The notes beneath the pieces were generated by a model. That model did no database searches, was not told where the DNA came from, and saw only the letters and a program-made list of their open reading frames with translations. This document shows, piece after piece, positions 11,134-22,100 of a stretch of 64,000 nucleotides of DNA. The stretch is from the NCBI RefSeq assembly GCF_900700375.1, contig NC_041726.1, positions 11,470,982-11,534,981 of the forward strand, written 5' to 3'. A program made the position numbers and the translations under genes. How positions within the stretch are numbered: position 1 is the stretch's first letter; each line of letters opens with the position of its first letter. The stretch comes from Denticeps clupeoides (lineage: Eukaryota; Chordata; Actinopteri; Clupeiformes; Denticipitidae).

Positions 11134-11472
11134 ATAGGGCAGGGCAGGTTTCCCTTGAGAAAAGGATGATTTTGATCAACTAAAAATTTCTCTGAAATAT
11201 TTACATGGAATATATACTCTAAAATATATTATTTTAATTAGACACTGTTAAAAAAACAATCCTAAAGTCGTGACACCATTAAGGAACGTCACTTCCTTAC
11301 ACTGCTAGATACTGACGTCACACGCATCCGATAGAACTACGACGATGCTCCACGGTGCCCATTAACACGAGTGCGAATGGCCGATCTATGTCTGTATTTC
11401 TATACCCGCGACGCCCCGTTAAAAGGCTTCATACTTCCGCGTTCTTCGCATAGCAACAGGAGGAAAGCGAAG

Positions 11473-11522
11473 ATGGCGGACAGCGGCAGTCCAGCGAAAT
11501 AATGCCTTGCGGAGTTTCCTGA
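11473..11522 (+). promoter_or_regulatory. Two overlapping short upstream ORFs before rnf139
   Basis: The first ATG at 11473 opens a nine-codon frame (MADSGSPAK) that stops at 11500-11502. The second ATG, at 11502, shares a base with that stop (TAATG) and encodes MPCGVS before stopping at 11520-11522. Both lie in the CpG-rich leader 90-140 bases before the rnf139 start. The first ATG sits in AAGATGGCGG, also a good YY1 site. Whether the transcript includes them depends on the unknown start site. Confidence 0.4.
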
Positions 11523-11612
11523 ACGGACGTTCCCGAGGAGCCCCGAGACTCGTCGGACGGGAGCAGGGGCCCGAATCGCGCACGGTCCTCCGGGACGACG
11601 GCGGCTCCTGTC

Positions 11613-14332
11613 ATGGCGTCGGCCAACGTCCGAATCGGCCAGCAGGCCTTGGCCGTGCTGGATGTGGCGCTCCGTGTGCCCTGCATCTTCATTATCGACG
11701 CCATTTTTAACTCTTACTATCAACCCGCGACTGGATGGGCCGGGGCGGCCGGAAATGTTTTAATTAGGCTTTTGGGTAAGACGTGACGCTTCCTGTTCGA
11801 TTGAGATGATTGAAGCCCACTGTCCTTCCGCCGCAGCCGCGGGCACGTTGCTAACTTTCGGCTAAATTAGCTCCGCGGCTAACTTACGCAGAGCCGACAG
11901 CTGTCAAACCGCGGCGCCGAAAAGCTGATTATCCGCAGCGGGCCTTCATTCCCCCCCAATACAACCCGAGCACAAGTCATGTTATATTCCGCTCTGTTCA
12001 CGTGTAATAAAGTGTAATAAAGTGCTCACTTCACTGTTCGGCCTGTTTCCGTCAGCAGTTAAGAAATTAACCTATTAATCGATAAAAAAAGCTTATTTTC
12101 TACAAAAAAGGTCATCATTTATGAACTCTTATCAGTTGTCAGTGTTTACCCTGAGTGATTAAATCAGTGCGTGTGAGGAACTCTGTTAATTGCAGTGATC
12201 AGGAGGAGGAACCAATAATTTACTCCCAATCTATTCCTTTCAGTACTTTATCATGATCTTTTGTAGCAGGTATCTCGATTAGTATTATAAGCAACTGTCC
12301 TGCAATGTACTGATTATCGCAGTGATCTCGTGGTTCTCCCGAGCGGTGTATCCACATTATAATAACGCCGCTCCATCCTCAGTGATTCTCATGGTTATTA
12401 ACTGTGTTGTTAATTATTCTTAATCTGATGTGAAAACGAGGTTGAAATAATGAATCTCGTCGCTTTTTTTTGTTGCCCGTAGGAGTTCTGGCTGCGAGCG
12501 TGGTTCTGGTCCTGTCCCAGAAGTCCCTCTTCAAGTTCTACACGCTGCTGCTCGCCGTGCTCCTGGGGGCCGCCGCCGTGCTGATGAACTATTACGCTAC
12601 GTCACACGTAGACTTTTACAGCGCCTACTACGAAGCGGCGCTGGGCTTCCAGCTGCTGCCGCGCAGCGGCCCCACGCTCTGGCTGGGCGTGGCGGTCGTC
12701 CAGCTGGTGTTCGGCACGGGCTACATCGTGCTGCTCAACGTGCGCTCCGTATTGGCCGCGCTGGTCATCCTGGACATCATGCTGCCCCTGTGGGGCCTCG
12801 TCATGGAGCTGCCCGTGGACGTGCGGCAGCTGGTGGCGGTGGCCTCCGGCCTCGTCCTGGCCCTCAACACGGCCGCGTGCCTCGTCCTTAAGCTCAAGTG
12901 GTTCTACTACTCCTGCCGGTACGTCTACTTGCTGGTGCGCCACATGTACCGCATTTACGGCGTGCAGCTGCTGGTGGAGGACACGTGGAAGAGGATCCGC
13001 TTCCCCGATGTGCTGCGCGTCTTCTGGCTGACCCGCATGACCGCGCAGGCCGCCATTCTGGTGTACGTGGTGAGGACGGCGCGCCACGGCGGCGGCGAGC
13101 AGACCTACCTGACGTGGGACGTCTTTTGGGACCTGGTCAGCAACTTGATCATCAGCGGCTGCGACTCCACGCTGACCGTGCTGGGCATGAGCGCGGTCAT
13201 CTCCTCCATCGCGCACTACCTGGGCCTGAGCATCCTGGCCTTCATCGGCTCCACGGAGGAGGAGGACAAGCGGCTGGGCTTCGTGGCGCCCGTCCTGTTC
13301 TTCATACTGGCCCTGCAGACCGGCCTGAGCGGCCTGAAGCCGGAGGTGAGGCTGATGCGGCTCAGCCGCAACATGTGCCTTCTCCTGACCGCCATCCTGC
13401 ACTTCATCCACGGCATGACCGACCCGGTCCTCATGTCCCTCAGTGCCTCGCAGGTGTCCTCCTTCCGCCGCCACTTCCCCGTGCTGCTGGTGTCGGGCTG
13501 CCTGTTTGCGTTGCCTGTGCTGCTGTGCTACGTGCTGTGGCACCGCTACATCCTCAGCACCTGGCTGTTCGCGGTCACCGCGTTCTGCGTGGAGCTGTGC
13601 CTCAAGGTCATCGTCTCCCTCACGGTGTACGTCCTGTTCATGGTGGACGGCTTTTACAGCGTCCTCTGGGAGAAGCTGGACGATTACGTGTACTACGTCC
13701 GATCCACCGGCAACGTCATCGAGTTCATATTTGGCGTGATAATGTTCGGGAACGGCGCCTACACCATGGTATTCGAGTCCGGCAGCAAGATCCGGGCCTG
13801 CATGATGTGTCTCCACGCCTACTTCAATATTTACCTGCAGGCCAAGAACGGCTGGAAGACGTTCATCAACCGGCGGACGGCTGTCAAGAAGATCAACTCG
13901 CTCCCCGAGATCAAGGGCGCCCAGCTGCGCGAGATCGAAGACGTGTGTGCCATCTGTTACCAGGAGTTCACCACGTCGGCCCGCATCACGCTGTGCCACC
14001 ACTACTTCCACGCTCTGTGCCTGCGGAAGTGGCTCTATATCCAAGACACGTGCCCCATGTGCCACCAGAAGGTCTACATCGACGAGGACTCCCGCGACCG
14101 GGCGGCCTTCTCCAATAACAACGGCTTCGCCGCTCCTGGGGACAATATGGACGGCTTCGCGGAGCCCAGAGGGCCCGAGGCTGCTGATGCTGCTGGGCCA
14201 AACCCTGACAATGAACTTCTGGAGGACAACGACAGTATTGAGTACGATGAGGAAGAGTGGGGCACACAGAATGGCACAACACCTATAGAGGAGGACTATA
14301 TTAATGATGATACAGACTCAAGCGGGGACTGA
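11613..14332 (+). CDS. rnf139: E3 ubiquitin ligase RNF139 (TRC8)
   Basis: A multi-pass ER membrane E3 ubiquitin ligase linked in mammals to sterol sensing and ER-associated degradation. Exon 1 is 11613-11775 and exon 2 is 12483-14332, giving 670 residues (human 664). Exon 1 encodes MASANVRIGQQALAVLDVAL and continues into IFIIDAIFNSYY, matching the family N-terminus. The long second exon encodes the many hydrophobic segments, including WFYYSCRYVYLLVRHMYRIY. At about residue 543 a RING-H2 domain starts: CAIC, then CHHYFHALCLRKW and CPMC. The tail is acidic. The second exon is very GC-rich, making long antisense and alternate frames that are not genes. The start has a good context (GTCATGG). AATAAA signals follow the stop at about 14370. 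Confidence 0.95.
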
Positions 14333-14370
14333 CAGTAGAAAACAAAAAATATATATATATTTTTCCGCTT

Positions 14371-15720
14371 AAATAAAAATAAATATATATTTAAGTTAAA
14401 CCATCTTAATTTTGAACATCAGGGATGTCATAATATTTTATTTTTTTTTTTTTTTGGGTCTGTGTTTTCTCCCTTGAAGGGCTTGTCCAGGTTTAAATTG
14501 TCGGTAGAAGTGATTAATTAGCCATCGGGCACAGAGAAGTCTGGTTCATCAAGAGAGCACATTCCTTGTTCTTTTTCAGGAGGGACGTCAGTGTTTTTGT
14601 GAGTTGGCCGTTAGCCCAAGACGGGGCTGAGACCCCAACCTAGGGGCGCGGCTGAGAAAGGTTCGCAAAAGAACCAGGTTCGATTAAAATGTGACTTGCT
14701 ACTGTAATCACAGATATACCTCTATCATTACTACTGGTCTCTTGTGTGACCTTGCTCAAATTGTGTACGTTATTGTACATGTAATTAAAAAAATACACTT
14801 TACCTTGAACAAAAAAAGATAAGGTAGTATTGCAGAGAGTTTACTTTCTTTCCTGCATGTTTTAACAAATCATAATAGTAATTTTGGTGTCGGTGCTGCA
14901 ATACATTTTTTTTATATTGCAGATTGCCTTTAAACAAACCATGATATGTTTATGTTGGCTTAGTTAATTGATTGTAATTTAATCCAAATTACAGATTTTT
15001 TTTATATAAAACGAGCAATGTGTTTATTTAAAACATACTAAGTTATGACTGGCAACGTACTTTTATTTTATCTGCTACAAACGTACAGGTGGTTTTCTGT
15101 AATGGAACCTGAGATTAAAATTGATTTAGTAAGTAATTTACGGTAAATAATCAACGTGAGATCAAGTTATTATTTTATGCAGATCGCCACTAGATGTCCT
15201 CACATCACGTAAATAAGAAGACGACGTATCGTAAAATATTCGGCTTTTCTCGAGAATGTGCTGCCGTAATTTGACGAAGGCGCTACAGTTGAAAGAAACC
15301 TAATTAATTTGAACTACCTTTTATTCAGCACCTAAAAACATAAAACGTCCCGCGAAATACATCTCGCATGATGCACTTTGAAAGGGGGCGGGGTTTCGGA
15401 CCCTCTTATAATCACTAAAAGCAGCGCACGCGTTTTCTGTCGCGTTTATTATTTGCGTCGGTTTAGCTTGTCGGACCGTGTTGGAAATGGCGAGCGTCGG
15501 TCTTCTCCACGCCTCGCACACGGCGAGATGTTTCCGTGCGACTCGTTGCCACCAGTAGGTCGGTCGCCGGCGAGACCGCGTTCTTCCGGGCCGGACCGGG
15601 GCGGCGCCCGCCACGCCACGTCGCGGGGAAACGCGGTCGGACGGTTTTACTCTCCCGCCGTTGATACGCGGCGAGGTTCGGGTCCGGCGCAGCCCGCTAG
15701 CCTAGCTAGCTCGCTCCGGC
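14371..15720. other. Intergenic region between rnf139 and tmem65
   Basis: It begins with the rnf139 polyadenylation area (ATAAAAATAAAT near 14372) and continues as AT-rich sequence without a recognisable gene or repeat. From about 15320 it becomes CpG-rich, presumably the tmem65 promoter region. I see no sign of trmt12 between these genes. Confidence 0.55.
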
Positions 15721-15721
15721 A

Positions 15722-15866
15722 GCGCAGGCGGCGTAAACTACGTAGGTTCGGCGCAGGCGGCGTAAAGTACGTAAGTTCGGCACAGGCGGCGTAAAGTACG
15801 TAGGATCGTCGCAGACTACGTAAAGTACGTAGGTTCGGCGCAGGGTGCGTAAAGTACGTAGGTTCG
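15722..15866. repeat. 29-bp minisatellite, five units, in the tmem65 upstream region
   Basis: Five head-to-tail units of exactly 29 bases start at 15722, 15751, 15780, 15809 and 15838. The consensus is GCGCAGGCGGCGTAAAG followed by TACGTAGGTTCG. Units differ at a few positions each, with units 4 and 5 differing most in the first half. Each unit has several CpGs and the palindrome TACGTA (or CTACGTAG in unit 1). It lies 275 bases before the tmem65 start codon, in the CpG island. Confidence 0.9.
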
Positions 15867-16140
15867 GCGGCGGAACGTATCTTCGTGACAGACCGACGCA
15901 GCAGCAACTTTCCACACGGCTTTCACGCGTGGACGCTAGAACGGCAGATTTCGGCTCGAAGGCGCTGAAGAAAGTGACGCCAACGCCCTCTTTAGCGGAC
16001 TTTCGGTTATACTACTCGGTTTTATAAAAAGTTGCTGCAGCTGCCGAGTCCGAGCGGCCACTTTTTGCGCAGCTCCTGTCTTTTTGTTATAACGGGTTTG
16101 AAGCTACAGGTTATTTTTTTGGTCCGCCGGCGCGTCCAAG

Positions 16141-19100
16141 ATGATGAAGTTTTGCCTCCGCCGAGCCGTGCGAGGCAGGCTGGTCTGCAGAAGTGCGGCG
16201 GCGGCGGCTCTGGAGACCCTCCCGCCGGCCTCCTGCTCGCTGCCCCGCTGCCTGGGCACCCACTCCCGCAAGGAGAAGCTGGAGCCGCTCAGCTCGCCCA
16301 AGGGCGCTAGAGATTTCATTTACGGCCTCCATCCCCAGGAGCGGACGTGCTTGCTGCAGGAGCTCCAGAGCTTTGAATCGATGGCGATAGCTCAAGGTAA
16401 ATATATTTTAAGTTTATATTAATCAAACCAACCTAATGAATAAAAAAAAAAATGGCGTGATGTGGTAGCAGGGATTGGCATACTGCTTATTTAATAACCG
16501 GGTTACTCTTCAATAGTAACCCAGTCCCTGAGGAAGGTGTGGAGGTCTGGTGATTCAGTGTCAGGCGTGGTACATTCCTTTCCCTCTAACCCAGATCTTT
16601 CCATTTTCTCTGTCCTGGGTGATTAAACACTTTCTATGTGTGTGTATGCAAGTGAAAGTGAAGTGATTGTCATTGTGAAACACTGCAGCGCAGCACACTG
16701 TGACACAGCAAAATGTGTCCTCTGCATTTAACCATCACCCTTGGTGAGCAGTGGGCAGCCATGACAGGCGCTCTGGGAGCAGTGTGTGCGGATGGTGCTT
16801 TGCTCAGTGGCACCTTGACTGTTTGGGAATCGAACTGGAAACCTGTGTGTGTGTTTTCCAGGTCCTCTCGTATAAATGTTCTGTTTCTTGCTGGTAGGAA
16901 GTAGTTGATGACTTTCGGAGGACGGGTGTAAAAGTCGCAGCTAATGTAGATGGATATGAAACGATGGTCCAACGATGACCTACATAAATAAGCACTCATT
17001 TAAATTCCTGCAATCAATACGGCCGTCTCTGATGAATGGCATGAATGGTCAATGGCCATGAAGACAATATTTGATCTCGTGAATGTAATATTGCACTGTG
17101 CTTTTGCTTTGATAATGGAGAATTTTCCATGTGTACCAGAGACATGATACTAAAGAAATTAAATATGAAATAAAGAAACGCCCAGAGGGCCACAGAATAG
17201 GGTTTCTGAATGCTGCTTTATTTCATAATTTATTAGAAGATGGTTTCTTTCTTTTTCCCATCCACGTTCTCTGTGGATCCAGATGATGCCTCTTCCTGTG
17301 TATGTGAATTCCAGGAATTTAACACGAATTTCTCAGCTCAGATAACGACTAGACTTCAGCAGAATTATCGGTGCTCATCTTCTCGTCTGAGATCTCGCTG
17401 GTCCCTCGAGGCACCATTATATGCGAGCTGATGCACGACCTTTACTCCTCTAGCTGTGACACAATCTATAAATTGCACTCAGGCCTGGAACTGGAACTGT
17501 ATTTCTGCTCCAGTCTCATGCCTCCAGTTTATCATTAGAATTGAATGATAACTCGCTCGCCAAACATCATACAGTATTTTTCCCCCATAGGTATTATTTA
17601 CTATGCCCTTCTCTTTTGGAAGAATCTGGTGTGAAATAAACATTATATGCCAAGTTTTTTGTTTCACGCTTGGCATGAGTGTGAAAGCTCGGTGAACAAG
17701 CAAAGTCGATCGTTACACCGCGGTAAAAGCTGCCTGCAGAGCTGTACTGCATCAGCACCTCGACTGTACCACTGGCAGCTTTTATTATCAAGTAATAAAT
17801 GCTTCTGACCACCTTCGCTGCACTGAAGGACTTGGAGAGCTTTTCAGGGACTGTCCCTGTCCCTGAAAGAGCCTTTAAAACTAGAGAATATATCCCTGTG
17901 CCGATGTTCTTGTGAGTGTTGCATCGGTGGTTTGCGGTCGTTACTCCGGTTTTTGAGAGGTAGCATCGTTTTATGGATTTCGGTTATTGTGTTGGAGGGA
18001 CTTGCTGCGGATCGATGAGACCAAACAAGTGCCTACGCAGGACTTCGGCTGCCAGTCCCCCCGTAATGATTTTTTTTTTTTTTAAAGCAGCACGATGAAA
18101 CATTTACTGTGGCTCATTTCTCAGGTCGTAATGCTTCCTTGACACCTGGGCTTTTAACTTTCCCGTCCTCTCTCATCCGCCTCCATCTGGGCGTCGGCCC
18201 CCGTATTTCTGCCTCACTAACACGCCACTCGTGCTTCTTCAACGTTCTGCAGCTCCAGAAAATTCCCCCGGCGGCGGACCGCGCCCGCCGGGCTCCGCAG
18301 AACGTGAGCAGCAGGGCTCCACGCCCCCCTTTTTACAGACATGAGTGTGGAGTGCTGTGGCTGCATCGTTCATGCGTTCTAACCCCGCTGCCCCGCCCCG
18401 CCCGCTGCACACATGAGCAGTTCTGATTCCACTTCATCACCCGGTTCTGTATTTTCCACGCGAGCCCCCTCAAACCCGCTGGAAGTAATGAAGACAGACA
18501 CGCAGCAGGATGGGAGGCTTTTTAATTTCTTTGTGTGTGTGTGTGTGAATAACAAATAATTGTCTGTGTTAAATTGCAGAGACGTGCAATTCTGCAGTCA
18601 TTACTAACGAAGTTGGGAAAGCAATAATGTTTGTGCTTCTGTTATTAAAGAAAATTCCGATTTTGTTTCATGCCAGATGCTCATATAAATCAAACAGCAG
18701 CTGGGTGTTATAACCGATGGTTCGACAACGCCGGAACAGCATGTGTTATGACTGAGTTTCTACTTGTGTTTAGGGTCATTTCAAATGGTTCTCCGGGAAA
18801 AAAATGGGTTTGAGTACAAAATATATCAGAAATAGTCGATGTAAACGTAGGAATTCATGTTATTATATTCAGGAATAATTACCAAACAATCTTACGTTTG
18901 CAGCTTGTTCGATCTCGACATCAATTTGTTGAATCGATTCTAATTATTATGTTGAAAGAGACTCGCATTAGTGACCCCAGCGTCCCTCTGGAGCTGAAGA
19001 CTAATTGTTGCTGATAAAGTTCTTCTACGTGTATGCAGATATTCCATCCTTAACGGTCATTTCTAGCCACCAGAATCATTTAAACTTTAACGAAGTCCGG

Positions 19101-22100
19101 AGAGGATTTGATTGTCTTTTTGATGGTTTTCTAATGAACAACGGACTTCATATTTTTTTGCACTATTGCCTTCTGAAAACGGATAAGTTGGTGTGCTGAG
19201 AAGTGGGTTTAAGATGGCTTCCTCAGGAGACCCTTTCATCCTCCACACCTTCCTGTTTCATCCACTTCCGCTAATTTGCTCTCCGAGGAGTCAGTGGTTC
19301 GAGCGCGGCGCTGATGCCTTTTTTCTGTGGTACGGGCTTGGCTGTCATGTGGAGTTTAATGGCAGCCTGACAGGAGGCAGATGGCGATGGAGGCCAGACG
19401 GTGCGTGCAGGGATTCCGTATCATCTAATCGCAGCAGCTTCCTCCAAACACAACAATAAAACGGAGAAAGAAGAAAAGCTTCTGTCGTTTCGGCACAGTC
19501 CTGTAGGATTTCTCAGTTAAGGCTCAGACTCTGCCTGTAATGAACATGCCGCACCGACTCTGAATTGAATCTCAGGCTTAATGAGACACTTAATGCTGGT
19601 TTGGAGCCAGAAGTGAAATTGCAGCTGCTGCACATATTACTTTCAGGTTTTTAATCACTATTTTAATCAGCATTCGGCAAATAATCATTTGTTAATAATG
19701 AATATTTACATGCTGCAATAGGTTTTGACAATACTAGTGCGTTCGTATTGCATTATTGTCATGCCTATATTTAATTGATAATGTTCAAATGCAAATGCAT
19801 GTGACTAGTCATGCAGCAGTCAGGGTTAAGGCAGGGTCAGGGACGTTTTGCGTCTCTTATGGCAGCCATGTGTCCCCAGCGTGTTCTTCAGACAAAACGC
19901 AGGCGCCGAAGAACAATTCCTGCGCTCGACTCTGCCAAGTGAAAGGCTGTGTGAAGTGTACTGTCTCTTCATTCTGTTGTGGCGGCATTCATATACATAT
20001 CTTGCTCCTTTGTGAGTGATGAATTTATGGAATCTTTATCAAGTGCAAGAATATAGGTTAATTAAGCTAAATTAATTTGGGTACACTGCCAGGTTGAACG
20101 ATGACCATGTTCATGTTTTTATAAAGTATTGCACAGATGATACGCAGACACAATGGCATTGAAAAACTTTATTGTGATTTGGTTAAAAGGACTAATATCT
20201 GATTGGTAAAAGCATTTGTGACACTAAAAGTACGTCAGGACGCTGCCAAAAATCACACAAGCAAATCCCACAATTTTAAAATGCATATTCCACTTTACAA
20301 ATGAATACAACACCATTTCCAGATGCGCAATTGTTTTAAATATATGACATTAAACACTGTAAGATAAAAATATTGTTTTGTGCATCCTAAAAGTATTTTT
20401 TTTTTAATGCACAAAACACATGAAGCATATTTTTGAGCATTTGTGAGTTCAATCTACATTTGTGGATGTTTGATTAATGGCACTGTTCTGACTCCATGGG
20501 GAATATTTCATAACCCGAAGGTCAAAGTACTAGAAGTATATGGGTTTCAGTGCAATCTACCGACCATTTACCCCCTTTTACTTACTGTGTGTTTTGGGGT
20601 GTGATTAACTTTTCTATTAAAAATAACATTATGTGATTGACTACTTGTTAAACAGAGTATCTTTCTCAATTTGTTTTAGAGAAACTGGAAGCATCTCCTC
20701 CAAGTGCAGCTCAAGTAAGATATGGTAAGGCGTGCTCTTCATTTTTTTTAAATGAACCTGGTCGATTCCTGAGAGTGGACACAGATAGAATGCACAGTAA
20801 TAATAAGCCGGTTTCATGTTCTGCCGCTGAAGTGCAGTCAACTGTTTCTCACTCTCTGATTTGATTGCAGTGCTTCTCCACAACGCCATTCCGTTCGTAG
20901 GCTTCGGCTTTCTGGACAACGCCATCATGATTGCTGCAGTAAGTAGAATGGTTTTCTCGGGCAGATTACATTCTGTAGACCCTTCAAGCTCCGATACGTT
21001 TACGAGAATAGCTTTATGGGAGGCCGGGGTATTCTTTACCCTTCTTACAAATACATTTTTGCTGAATATATACTGATTCAGTGACTTGTTAATGTGATCA
21101 GAAAGGTTTCGTGCACCAGCATTTTCTCCTGTTCCTAGTATTAATGGTACATTCTCTCTTCAGGGAACTCAGATTGAAGTGTCTATAGGTGTGACCTTTG
21201 GAATTTCAACCATGGCCGGTATGTGTCGCCGGCTGTGTCTGGTATCTGCACTGCTTCCTTTCTGGGACTCATGCAACGTTCACGTGGTTGTGCAATCTGC
21301 TGTAACTCTTGGGTTGTCACCAGTGCTGCATGGACTGTAATGCCATCTCACACACACACACACACACACCATTGCCCATTTAAAATATGAAACTGCTCAA
21401 GAATCATATCCAGACACTGTTCATGTTGTAAGAGACTGTTACATGTTAATGATTGAATATCTGCATACTTGTAGAGAGGAAATTTATCAGCAACATTTAC
21501 TCTAGTTGTCCAGTGGAACACCGTGTTCACTAAGTCACAAGTCAGTGGTTATTAGAAAATCTTGAACACCTTCGTGCTAGAGGAGTTTCTGGTGCATCAG
21601 CCAGTTATGTTCTTATTTACTTTCTAATATTTTCTGTTCCAGCTAATTTGAAAATACCATGTAGCCGAGTGGTTACTTCACTCGTCTCTGCTGGGTTACA
21701 TGCAGTGGGTCATGTGACAAATTGTCACTTCACTAATTTCCAGGAAATTTCAAAATGAGCCTGACCTGTGCATATTAGAATAATATGATGTTACTAGCAC
21801 TTAGTTCTTTACACGTGTGACTCTACTGCTCTTGTTAAGTATAGCTGTCCAACTTTCACCAGCATTATTCCTCTTCCCTCAGCTGCTGCTCTGGGAAACC
21901 TGGTATCAGACCTGGCCGGCCTCGGGTAAGCAAACAATCTCTATTTTCATTCATGTCTTTTTCCTTTTAATATTTTTTTGCCCAGTTTACACATGCTCTC
22001 TTTGTAAGTTTTAAGCCAGTTGAATCTATGGTTAGTTTGGATGTGTGCTGCCAGTCCTTTCCAGCCTACTTTTATCCCTGTGTGTACATAAATGAGCTTA

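Larger units (their letters stand above)
8461..11400. other. Intergenic region between tatdn1 and rnf139, repeat-rich
   Basis: No gene is recognised here. It holds two family A SINEs, a truncated family B SINE, a tRNA-Thr-like sequence and a few repeat-like fragments. One at 9590-9740 is GC-richer and includes GATGGCCTGTGTGATGAAGC. One at 10395-10500 contains GCGGATGCCCTTCCTGATGC, a word I recall from common fish repeats. A short SINE B tail in reverse lies at 10750-10795. The rest is AT-rich and unremarkable. Confidence 0.6.

Noticed and set aside
12602-14065. 487-codon - strand open frame
   Set aside because: It is the antisense shadow of GC-rich rnf139 exon 2; its His/Gln/Asp-rich text is an artefact of the complementary frame.
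12898-14118. 406-codon + strand frame overlapping rnf139
   Set aside because: It is a +1 frame shadow in the same GC-rich exon; Pro/Arg/His-rich with no known domain.
15647-15907. Repetitive Tyr/Pro/Leu/Arg-rich - strand frames
   Set aside because: They are translations of the 29-bp minisatellite; 29 is not a multiple of three, so the repeat does not preserve a frame.
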